Assembly (NCBI GenBank): GCA_025529335.1
Contig: JAMYHX010000267.1
Span: 1 to 57,403, forward strand
DNA: 57,403 nt
Direction: 5' to 3'
Source: Rhizopus sp. PT2906
Lineage: Eukaryota > Mucoromycota > Mucoromycetes > Mucorales > Rhizopodaceae
This document shows, one piece after another, positions 11,061 through 20,893 of the stretch. How positions within the stretch are numbered: the first letter of the stretch is position 1; each line of letters starts with the position of its first letter. Under the pieces are notes generated by a model. It ran no database searches, had not been told where the DNA came from, and was given only the letters and a program-made list of their open reading frames with translations. The position numbers and the translations under genes are program-made.

Positions 11061-12671
11061 ATGGACATTAAAAGTTGGCTACGTACAGTACTTCAACATG
11101 CAAGTATAGAACTATCTCAGTATGACACCTAAGCTTGACACTGACTATTAAATAGTACCAAGATCCCGAGCGAACGTTTCATGACGTGGATGCAGTACTT
11201 CAGACCTATGTGTCATTGAAGCCAAAGATGGACACTTATAGTAACTTTTGGAATGTATATTTAGTTGATGTAGACATTAACATTCTCTCTGTGTCTTTTT
11301 ATTTTATAAGCTTCTAACGATGGACATACACAACTATTACTATGTCTTCACGGTACCATTCCAATCACTTATCGGTCTATTCCATATAATATCCCTGTTG
11401 CCTTTTGGGTTCCAAAAGAATATCCAAGCACATCACCTATTCCATATGTTAAACCAACAGCTAATATGCTGATCCGAGAAGGCAGACATGTTGATAAGAG
11501 TGGATTATGCTATCATCAATATAGATCAAGCTGGTCAAATGATCAAGTAAGAGGATATATTACGATACACATAGCATGACGGACTTATATGGTTTATATA
11601 GAAACATAATCTTTTAGAGCTTATAGCCATACTACAGCAGGTCTTTGCTCAGGAGCCTCCAGTATATACAAAGCCTAATACTATGCCAACTCCTCCTTCT
11701 ACTACGACTACTCCCACAACAACGACAGCATCACCACAGTTTCAAGAGTCACTTTTAGAAAGCCGTACTTCACCTAATCATCAAAGACAACATATGCCTC
11801 ATAAACATCCATCATCGTGGGTCAACGAAAGCACTGCGTTATACAATTTGAATCAAGGATTAGCGGTAAGTTTTACATTTTTTTTTTTATTGAATTGAAG
11901 GGAGACTAAAAAAAAGCATACATAGTCAATGCACCTAAACTCAACAACTCCAGTTTCTAATTCAGCTTCCTTACCCGCCCTGCCTACGATGCCTATGCCA
12001 CATGTTTCCAGTCCACCAGTAAGACATAATACAGTGGACGGCTATACATCAAACAACAAAAACCTTCATGATGTTCTTTATAGAAAGCTAACCGATAGAC
12101 TACAGCAGTACAACCTTTCGCTGTCTAGAGAAATTGACAATCTGCTGATTCAAAATCGGCAATTGAACGAGGGAGAAGCAAGTATCGAACAGGAATATAG
12201 AGCTTTATGTGATCTTAGAGAACGACTGAACTTTAATAATCTTGTCTTGGAAACAAGGTCAAAAGAAATTGATGAGATCACAGAACAAGTGAATGCTATG
12301 CCTGATGTACAAATAGATGAAACACTGTGTGGGACAAGTGTTGTAGGAAACCAGTACGTTGATTTGCTATTATTTCTTTTCTTTGACTCATTCATTTGTT
12401 GCATATACTTATAGATTGTTTGAATTGGTGGCAGATGATAATGCTATATCAGACACTGTTTATATCCTAGCAAAGGCTCTAAGTTCTGAGAGAATCGATT
12501 TGGTTACATTCATGAAGGTATATATATATATATATATATGCATGCTTGTCAAATCTATTTTTTCTTTTTCTTTCTATACTAAATCTCTTTTATTAGTATA
12601 CGCGTATATTATCCAGAGAGCAGTTTATGAAGAGAGCATTGATAAAGAAAATCACTGAAAAAATCACTTAA
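11061..12671 (+). CDS. VPS23: ESCRT-I subunit Vps23/TSG101
   Basis: Model: exons 11061-11099, 11156-11240, 11311-11546, 11602-11865, 11926-12353, 12415-12517 and 12597-12671, 409 residues. The N-terminal UEV domain is clear: TYVSLKPKMDTY, LHGTIPITYRSIPYNIPVAF, PYVKPTANM, then a LLELIAILQQVFAQEPPVY block that ends the domain. A Pro/Thr-rich linker follows, then a coiled coil (about 250-330), and the C-terminal core with ENAISDTVYILAKALSSERIDL-like sequence ending REQFMKRALIKKI, the steadiness box. It binds ubiquitinated cargo and PTAP-type motifs on endosomes within ESCRT-I. The first intron works in frame only with a GC donor at 11100 (GCAAGTAT); the nearby GT sites either shift the frame or remove conserved residues. 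The UEV active Cys is absent, as is normal for this family. Confidence 0.93.
12519..12539. repeat. (TA)n microsatellite in a VPS23 intron
   Basis: A run of TA units beginning one base into the last VPS23 intron (donor 12518). Confidence 0.9.
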
Positions 12672-13063
12672 TAAACTCAACTGTATCTCTTTAAACCCTC
12701 CCTTGACGTTTTAAAATCGACATGGATGGTAGTTGAGAGGAAATAAAAAGAAAATGTATATGATCATTACATATCGTTGCTTTGTTATAAAAAGTCCAAG
12801 TTTGTTTATATATAAACACAATGCATATAAACAATATTAGATTCAGTTTAACATATCCATAAACAGAGCTTTAAAGTAGAAGAAGCTAACAAATTAAGAC
12901 AAGTTCTAGACGTCCACTCTTTGTCCTAGCTGCAAGTGCTTTCTCTTCTTTGGGGGGAGACTAGAGATTAAAAAAACCCAAAAGTGACTTGCACCCTGCA
13001 ATACTGTCATTTGATACCGCTTGCACTAGAGTGATCCTCCATTTCTCGAGATCTTTTTCTAGA
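12672..13063. other. Intergenic region between VPS23 and M3 peptidase
   Basis: No gene; holds the VPS23 3' end (AATAAA-like near 12740) and the promoter of the downstream peptidase. An in-frame ATG at 12989 could extend the peptidase by 25 residues. Confidence 0.5.
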
Positions 13064-15519
13064 ATGTATAGATTATTGAGACAATCAAAAAGAGTACCAA
13101 ACTATAGACTCGCATGCCGCTCTATCTCGAGCGTGAAGCATATCAGACCTATCATAAAACCACTAGTACAACCCAGTTCAGCAGCACTGCAACAACTCCA
13201 AAGGAATCGCATGGTATTTATCAATACAAAGAGACATGCAACCACCACAGCTTCCTATAAACAAACACCCTTCTTGAACTGGAAATTATTTCCAGACTTT
13301 GAACACTTGTTGACACAGACAAAGCCTGACATTGCCGTCCCGGCTTTTCAAAAGTTGATTGCAGCAGCTAAGGAGCAGTTTATTGAATTAGAAAAGAGCT
13401 TCGAGCCTACTTGGGAAGGCACCATTGGCAAACGCAAGTATTTTGCAAATATCAAAACTACATTGAATTAACGTGTGCTTTTAGTTACTGAACTAGAGGA
13501 CGAGATATCTAGAGCGTATGGTATTCTTTCTCACCTGAACGGTGTCAAGAACTCGGACGATATTCGAACAACCCTCGAAAAGATACAGCCAGAGTTTGTC
13601 AAACTGGGACTTATGATGAATCAATCCTTCCCCAAGTATCAAGCGCTCGAAAAGCTAAGAAACACACCCGAACAGTGGCAGAAACTGGATAAGGTACAAC
13701 AGCGTATTGTTGAACACGCATTACGTGACATGAAACATGCAGGCATTGGGTTTCCTCCAGACTCTCCAGAGAAGAAGCGATTTAATGAAATATCCGAACG
13801 ATTGTCCCAGCTCTCGTTGACGTTTGGAAATAACGTCTTGGATGCTACCAAGGCATTCAAGGAAGTGGTTGTAGATAAGGATCAATTGGCTGGATGCTCG
13901 GACGCATTTCTAGAAACATTGAAAAAGAATGCTGAGCGACATGGCCTTGAAGGATACTGCATCACCTTGGACTTTCCTATTTATGGTCCGTTCATGATGA
14001 ATTGTAAAAACCGCGAGTTGCGTGAAAAGGTATAGACACTTGTCCATGATATGTTATATAAAACGACTAAATGAACATGTAGATTTATAGAGCAAATATC
14101 ACAAAGGCATCCTCTGGAACTGTCAATAATGAACCTATCATTAATGAGATCCTTAAATTAAAGAGAGAAAAGGCAAAACTATTGGGATATGAGACACCTG
14201 CTGATCTCTCACTCTCTGTTAAGATGGCACAAGACCTTTCTTCAGCCGAGTCTTTACTAGACAACTTGTTCAACGCAGCTTTGCCTCATGCCAAGAAGGA
14301 ATTGGAAGAATTAACCAATTTTGCATCAACATTGGGCCATCCCACTCCTCTTCAGCCATGGGACACAGCCTACATTACAGAACAGTATAGAAAGAAACTC
14401 TTCAAGTATGATGAAGAGACAATTTCACAATATTTTGCATTTCCTAAGGTACTTAAGGGTCTCTTTGACGTGGCTAACGAAGTCTTGGGTATTCAAGTAC
14501 GCGAATTGGATCCCCAGGAACTCAAACAAAGAAACATCACTCGCTGGCACGACGACGTCAAGGTGTTTGAAGTGGCCGAAAAGGGAAAGACAGTTGCCTA
14601 TTTTTACGGTGACTTTTACTCCAGACCCTCTGAAAAACGTAGTGGTGCCTGGATGGACATTGTTACAACACGATTCAAGCATCATGATGGAAACGTCACG
14701 TTACCTGTCGCCTACCTTATTTGTAATCAACCTCCTCCACAATCAAATCAAGAGCCCTCCTTGATGAAATTCCGTGATGTAGAAACGTTGTTTCATGAAT
14801 TTGGGCATTGTTTGCAACACATGATGACAACTGTAGACTATGCACCTGCCTCTGGTATCAACGGTATCGAATGGGACTTTGTCGAGGTCGCTTCCCAGTT
14901 TATGGAAAACTTTTGTAGTGAACCCGAATGGATCGATCGATTGGCGGGACATCACAAGACAGGCGAGCCTATGCCAAAGGATATGGTTGATGCGCTCGTC
15001 AAGAGCAAGAAGTTCATGACTGGGCTTGCTACCTTGAGACAGCTTCATTTTTCAAAAGTCGATCTAGCCCTGCACTCTCGCTTCACACCACCTGTCTCAT
15101 CTGATGATCCTACTGTTTTTGACCAGGACGCAGAGATTGCTCAGCAGACTGTGCTTATACCTCGATTGGAGGAAGACAGATTCTTGTGCAGCTTTAACCA
15201 CATCTTTGGCGGTGGATACAGTGCTGGTTACTATAGGTAAAACAGAGGAAGAAGAAAAAAAAAAAACTAGGAGCGAGAAACTAAATAGACACATAGCTAC
15301 AAGTGGTCCGAAACTTATTCCGCAGATGCTTATGCTGCTTTTGAAGAAGCCAAGGCAAAGCATGGGCAGGAAGGTGTTAGATCCATCGGACAACATTACC
15401 GTAACACCATCCTTGCATTAGGTGGAGGTACATCACCCAAGGAGGTCTGGAATCAATTTAGAGGAAGAACAAATGTGGATATAACCGCCTTATTGAGACA
15501 CACTGGCTTATCCCAATAA
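13064..15519 (+). CDS. M3 family oligopeptidase, OpdA type, mitochondrial
   Basis: Model: exons 13064-13433, 13485-14029, 14083-15236 and 15297-15519, 763 residues. Zinc metallopeptidase of family M3 with HEFGH at residues 543-547 and the Glu ligand (FVEVASQ) 30 residues after the first His. This spacing, and the blocks SGINGIEWDFVE and GYSAGYYSYKW, match bacterial oligopeptidase A and plant organellar oligopeptidase rather than thimet oligopeptidase. The first ~60 residues are Arg/Ser-rich without acids, typical of a mitochondrial presequence, so it probably degrades presequences and other short peptides in the matrix. Intron 1 keeps frame only with a GC donor at 13434 (GCAAGTAT), producing WEGTIGKLTELEDEIS. 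The stop codon lies two bases from the MDM12 stop on the other strand. Confidence 0.92.
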
Positions 15520-15521
15520 AA

Positions 15522-16600
15522 TCAGTTTAATTCAATTAATTGATAACTTGGAAACACGAGTTCATCATCCAGCATCTTTCTTAATTGATCTACAATAAAC
15601 TTTTCAATCTTGCCAACATTTTTCAGCACTTTTTTTTTCCAAAAAAGCATGAGTTAGAGAGAGAGAAAGGGATATGTCATTTATGTTATTACCTTGCTTT
15701 TGTTCATCGCCCACGACGGATTCAATATGTACATCTCGAAGCAAGCTAAAGTAGTTTTATAAACAAAAGGTATACCTTGTCTATATTTGCTTACCTCTCA
15801 ATACCATCTTTCCCTCGACCGGAATGTTCCTCTTCTTCCAGCATCGAAACACACACACGCTTCATACTTTGAATATAGGCAACCACGGCCGTAGCCTCAA
15901 ATTCGATAGACCTTACGCATAGTTGAATAGGTAGACTCATAAACATCACACTTGGATAATTCATTCTTAGCTCTGTCATCAAAGTCATGCTCATATCGCC
16001 CTTGTAAGATATCAACACATGCACCTGAAAGTCCATCTCGGTTGATTTAGTGTTCCCTGCAGAGTTATTATTGGTATGGATTGAGGTATCAGGCACATGA
16101 TTGATCTCTTCATCATCTATCCAGTCTTCATCTAGTAAGGACGACGGCCGAGACGGCCAACTGCTAGATGTTGTTGGTTCTGGAGACGCATGTGTCATGA
16201 GATAACTATTGTTCATATTGAATGGGTGTTGTGGGGCAACAAGAGGTGATCGATGAAAGAGGTGGAGACGTTGTTGATGAAGCAAGGGGGTGTGTATCAG
16301 TCGAGGAGGTTGATAATTTGAAAAGTAATCAGTTGACGGAGACGGCTGGCTTTGCTCTATAGTTGGTGAAGAAGCAATCAGTTCTTGTTCTTGCTCTTCT
16401 TGTTCATAAAATTCAGGAAATGGGTCAGTGATGTTGACGATTTCTATTTGAGGAGCACCATGACCCCAATCAAACGCAGTGACTTGAATGTCGCCAATAA
16501 AAGAAGGCTTTGTAATTGTTTGAAAGTGTTTATTCAAAAACTCTTTGACGTATTCGGCTAATTCCTTGTCGAGTTTTTGCCAATCCAAATCAACAGACAT
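15522..16600 (-). CDS. MDM12: ERMES complex subunit Mdm12
   Basis: Model: exons 16600-15795, 15745-15693 and 15628-15522, 321 residues with phases 2 and 1 agreeing. The start MSVDLDWQKLD and the following IGDIQVTAFDWGHGAPQIEI block, together with the C-terminal LLRDVHIESVVGD and FIVDQLRKMLDDELVFPSY blocks, are diagnostic of Mdm12, the SMP-domain protein that bridges Mmm1 and Mdm10/Mdm34 at endoplasmic reticulum-mitochondria contacts and carries phospholipids. A Ser/Gln-rich low-complexity insertion lies between the two halves of the SMP domain, as in other filamentous fungi. The head-to-head neighbour starts only 60 bases away at 16661, so the two genes share a very short divergent promoter. 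Confidence 0.93.
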
Positions 16601-16660
16601 TAAATAAATAATATAAAAAGAAAAAAAGTTATGCATTTTCTTCTTTTTTTTTTTAATAAA

Positions 16661-17809
16661 ATGACAAAGTTGAGAATAATCTGTCAACGATGGAATGCTG
16701 ATCAAAGCAAGCTTTATCAGCCTGTGTTGGAAGCTTTATTAACGAACGATATTACTTCAGGTTACAGATTCAAAGCCTGCCAGTGGAAAGACAAAATAAC
16801 ATTCTATATTAGACAACGTATTACTGCAAAAGGATTTATCCAATTTATGCTCAATAACCAACATCCCTCGTTGGGTAAAGTAAAAGGATAGAAAAAGAAT
16901 GTATGCTGAATAAAAATAGTGGATGAGAGCATTTATCCGTCAAATCATGCTTGATACAACTGTAGCACAGGAAATAGACAAGTCAAGTATATCAGAACAC
17001 ACATGTTTACCTACAGGATTTTCATCACTTGATCATGCACTTGGTGGTGGACTACACTTCAAGAACGTGATTGAACTATGTGGCAAGACCAATACAGGCA
17101 AAACTGAAGTGAGTAATATTGTTTCTTTGAAAAGAAAATACTCTCACGCTGTATACACAAATAGTTTATATCCAACCTATTAGCATCCTACATTTTACAT
17201 ACCACGAATCCAAGTGTTTATATCTTTGGATCTACAGGATCCTTTGCTCCCAAACGAATGCATGACATCTTACAGAAGCACAATATTCAAACGGCTGTTT
17301 TATCTCAGATTGAGTTCTCTCAGGTGTTCTCAATTCGTGAATTATCATTATCACTTGAAAATCTTGGCGCATTATTAGCAGCCTCTACACGTGAACAATC
17401 ACTCATTATCATTGAAGACCTTTCAAGCATAGCAGCAGAAATCAATTGGATGTCAAGTGAAAGTAATAGCAATATCATCACTTTTTATACATTTACTCAC
17501 CTTTTTATCCAGTTAAACATTTGACAGAGATCATCAAGAGTTTATCCAAGCTACAGAATATGATCATCATTCAACACAACATTTCTAAATCCAATCTACA
17601 GCCCAAGTTCGAAACCTACTGGAACCCAATGATTGATTTGAGGTTATATTTTAATAAGCAAGCAGAGTATCAAAGAGCATACTTGGTAGAGATATTAAAG
17701 ACTAGATACAAGGCAAGTATATATATGTGTGTTTTGATTTCTATACATATTTGTTTATTTATTATAAAAGTAGATGATTAAAAGTTCTTGCATACTTCAT
17801 GTCGAATAA
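16661..17809 (+). CDS. RAD51 paralogue, RAD51D-like
   Basis: Model: exons 16661-16879, 16920-17108, 17165-17462, 17513-17712 and 17774-17809, 313 residues, close to human RAD51D (328). The recA-type ATPase is visible: TGFSSLDHALGGGLHFKNV, Walker A CGKTNTGKTE, VYIFGSTGSFAPKRMHDIL, Walker B-like LIIIEDLSS, and an IIIQHN block, then a short Cys-containing tail. The order and the 'S-T-G-S-F-x-x-x-R' block fit RAD51D best; XRCC2 is the alternative. RAD51 paralogues assist RAD51 filament assembly in homologous recombination. The last intron requires a GC donor at 17713 (GCAAGTAT). The first exon is poorly conserved, and its join over a 40-nt intron is the weakest part of the model. Confidence 0.8.
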
Positions 17810-17892
17810 TATTTACATCAAGTTAATTGAAAAATGGAACTACATGACCGTATTAGTATGAGCAAACGATGTATAAACTCCTTCTCCTTTTT

Positions 17893-19362
17893 TTACCTAT
17901 TCTTTTCTACCCTTTCATTATTTAATTTATCCTCTGGCGCCAATAGCTCAAAGCTACAGAGTAAATCATTGGATATTGTCATGATCGCTCCATAGTTATC
18001 AAATTCACCACAGTAATTAGGTGCACTAAAGACAGTGACAAGTGTACGATCATTAAAGAACTCATAACCATCTTCTACCACCTTTGAAGTTATGAGTATA
18101 ACTTTATCAACACACACACACACACACACACACACACATTAGAACTTACCATATGAGCTCGACAGATGAGGTCAAGGTCAAACCTCTTTAAGAAATCATT
18201 GACATTCTTTTTTCCAAAGCAAACAGATACACCACGATCATTCTCACTCCAATCAGGCGATGCATCACTTGGGTCCGACCAAAGCAAATCATTTAGTAAT
18301 CCGTATTCGGGTACCTCTGTCGGTCTAGGCAATGAAGCGATTTGATCCATCGATTGCATAAAAGGAGATAATCCACCATGAACACAGAATATTCTGTTAC
18401 CGACAATGGCTGCAATAGGCATCGTATTAAACACATCACAGAATATCTTCCAAATCTTTACACTCGTCCTTCGTTTGCATTCATCATAAAAGCCATAAAC
18501 TAATATACATTTGTTAGCTGTGATTAGTCCACACAAGTGCGCTTACATACTTCGTGTGACATCAGCCGATTCATGATTTCCACGCAACAAGAAAAAGTTT
18601 TCAGGGTATTTGATTTTAAAGCAAAGTAACAATAAAATGGTTTCTAGACTATACATTCCCCTATCAACATAATCACCCAAGAATAGATAATTGGAAGTAG
18701 GGGGAAATCCACAGAGATCAAATAATCGAATCAAATCGAAATATTGGCCGTGAATCTATCTATTGTTTATAAGCTATTGTCCCTCTTTTCTTTTTTATGA
18801 TAGACACTTACGTCTCCTGCCACTTTTACACCTGGACTCAGTTCTAATAAAGTCTACAAAGAATGGAAGGAATCAGCTTTGATACACAAAACGTCATCTA
18901 AATAATACTCACAGGTTGACTCATGAATACATCATATGCACTTCGACAAATGGCGATTATTTCATTTTGATTCAAACACACTGATTTACCAATTGATCTG
19001 TTCTTATTTGAACCCACTTGTAGTAACTTTTGAATACATGCATCGATATCAAGTACGATAGGACCCTTTTGTGTTTGTTCTACTTCTTCAATTACTTCTT
19101 CCTCCTTGTTTTGTTGATGATAGTATCTTTCTTGTTGATATGCTTTTGTTCGTTGTTCCTGTCGATATTGTTGCTGTTGTTGTTGTTGTTGCTGCTGCTG
19201 CTGTTGTTGTTGTTGCTGTTGTTGTTGTTGTAAGTAGTGAGGATGCGGTTGAGGGCCTTGCTTGTACTCGTCAGAGAATTTACTTGTAGGTGGATTAAAT
19301 ATAGCGCCACCTTTGTTTATTTGTCTACTCTTATATTTATGTTTTGATTGATGATTTCCCAT
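17893..19362 (-). CDS. PPZ1: PPZ-type Ser/Thr protein phosphatase
   Basis: Model: exons 19362-18913, 18853-18812, 18755-18551, 18499-18150 and 18081-17893, 411 residues with all phases matching. The catalytic domain has every PPP motif: GDIHGQ, GDYVDRG, RGNHE, HGGLSP and WSDP. The sequence RGNHESADVTR, the ICRAHMVVEDGYEFF block and the FELLAPED end resemble Ppz1/Ppz2 more than PP1 Glc7. The N-terminus MGNHQSK is a good N-myristoylation signal, another Ppz trait, and is followed by a 21-Gln run. Fungal Ppz enzymes control cation homeostasis and cell-wall integrity and are inhibited by Hal3-type proteins. The N-terminal extension (about 130 residues) is much shorter than in budding yeast. A (TG)14 repeat lies in the fourth intron. 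Confidence 0.93.
18111..18138. repeat. (CA)14 microsatellite in PPZ intron
   Basis: Fourteen CA units on the plus strand; on the transcribed strand this is (TG)14, starting 11 bases after the intron donor. Confidence 0.95.
19168..19230 (-). repeat. Polyglutamine tract (21 codons)
   Basis: Twenty-one consecutive CAA/CAG codons in the N-terminal extension of the PPZ-type phosphatase. Mixed codons indicate it is not a recent pure triplet expansion. Confidence 0.95.
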
Positions 19363-19591
19363 TGTTTGTTTTTAAAATAAAAAGAAAGAAAAAGAATGAA
19401 AAGGGAGAAGACTAAATTAGTCCTTTTAAAATAGGAAAAATATGAGCTAATTTTGTATCCACACAAACAGGAACACAAAGAATATAAAAGTGCATTAATA
19501 GTTTTATTTAGCAACTATTGTTCCTTACTGTGTCACATTACAAAAATAGTACGAAGATCCTTTATTCTTACCAGTTGAGAAAGAAGAAAGA

Positions 19592-19622
<31 letters not shown>

Positions 19623-19846
19623 CATTCGTAATGATGATGACGTCGTTGTCACTTTTCATTTTGGCATTCATTTTTTAACATTGATGATACTTCATCATTA
19701 TGATCAGCACATGAGCTCTTGTTTCTTTAGACTGGGTATTCTCATTGGTTGATATAGACTCACATCATGCCGGTGAGCTTTCCGGGGTGGAGGTAAAAAT
19801 AGCATTATTTTTTTATTCTTGGCATTATTTTATTTTATTTTTAAAT
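19363..19846. other. Intergenic region with GA/CT tract
   Basis: No gene. A purine tract at 19570-19622 is a CTTT/CT-rich run on the strand of the PPZ gene, about 200 bases upstream of its start. Confidence 0.6.
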
Positions 19847-20773
19847 CTATTCTAGCCACAATTGCCAACCATGAACAGTCGCACGTACTTCTTCATCTCC
19901 AGGGTCCTCCTTAAACATAACACCCATCTTTTCAATCATAAAATGATCTGCTTTAAATCCATAACCTATTAGTTCTCTATCATCTTCATCTTCCTTGAAG
20001 GGTCTTGTAGCAATCTGAAAGAATTCTAGATCACGATGTGCCAAGTGAGGTCGATGATGCGTATAAAACACATACACACGACCCGTCTTGGGTGTCAATA
20101 ACTCTCTACACGTCTTGAGCATCGCATGATGTTGTGAATGATTAAAGACAAGATCACTCAAAATGATTACATCATAGGTTGGTTGATCAGAAGGTAAGTA
20201 ACTTTTCAGTTTATCCGTGTTGCTACCCCAAATATATCCTTCCACATGAATACGACTCTTTACTGGCTCTGGCATCTGATTGACGTTATATTGTATATTA
20301 TCAATCAATTCTTTATCTGGATAGTCTGTTACAACCACCTTGGCAGCCCCATTCAATGATGCTATCAGACTTGGTAGTGCTCCTCCAGCTCCTAATTCTA
20401 AAACATATCTATCTTTCACCAGACGTGGGTGTGCGTCAAAGAGTGAAGCAAATACTTTGGAAGCGTTCCATAAATGATGAGCCCAGAGTGGATGAGAACC
20501 GACCAACTTGATCTTGACTTGTCTATATGAATCTAGTATAAATGTTGAAATGAGATCATTTAAATTGAGGCATATATATATGTATATCTCTGTGTGTGTG
20601 TATGTGTACCTTCTGGTGCATTGTCTCTAGTATATATTTCAAATGTTGGTTCAACCTCTACAATGTCTTGATCGCTTTCTGCCTTGGAAACAATTTAGCC
20701 TTATTTGCTAGAGTTGACTGTTTGCCCAACTTACGCCAAATAGATCGCCAGCGAAACCCTCCTCATCAGACAT
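19847..20773 (-). CDS. EFM7: eEF1A N-terminal/lysine methyltransferase Efm7
   Basis: Model: exons 20773-20735, 20682-20610 and 20532-19847, 265 residues. A seven-beta-strand methyltransferase of the Nnt1/Efm7 group: HPLWAHHLWNASKVFASL, SAM-binding motif I LELGAGGALPS, then VVTDYPDKELIDNIQYNV, LSDLVFNH and FYTHHRPHL. Yeast Efm7 methylates the N-terminal Gly and adjacent Lys of elongation factor 1A; the C-terminal exon of an EF-1alpha gene lies at the right edge of this window. The short first exon (MSDEEGFAGDLFG) gives the acidic N-terminus typical of the family. A GA/CT tract lies within 35 bases upstream of the ATG. Confidence 0.92.
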
Positions 20774-20893
20774 GTTTAAAGAATAGAGAGAGAGAAAGAG
20801 AGAAAAAAGTAAATTTTTTATCGGAAGACCAATTTAGACGTAAAGTTGATCAGATTTATTAAATGCAAAAGGATGCTATATATGTGTGTTATG

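Noticed and set aside
18111..18138. Regular repeat checked as a CRISPR-like array
   Set aside because: Simple dinucleotide repeat without spacers; no repeat-spacer pattern was seen anywhere in the window.
19030..19310. Leu-, Val- and Asn-rich frames over the polyglutamine repeat
   Set aside because: Out-of-frame readings of the CAA/CAG repeat of the PPZ gene.
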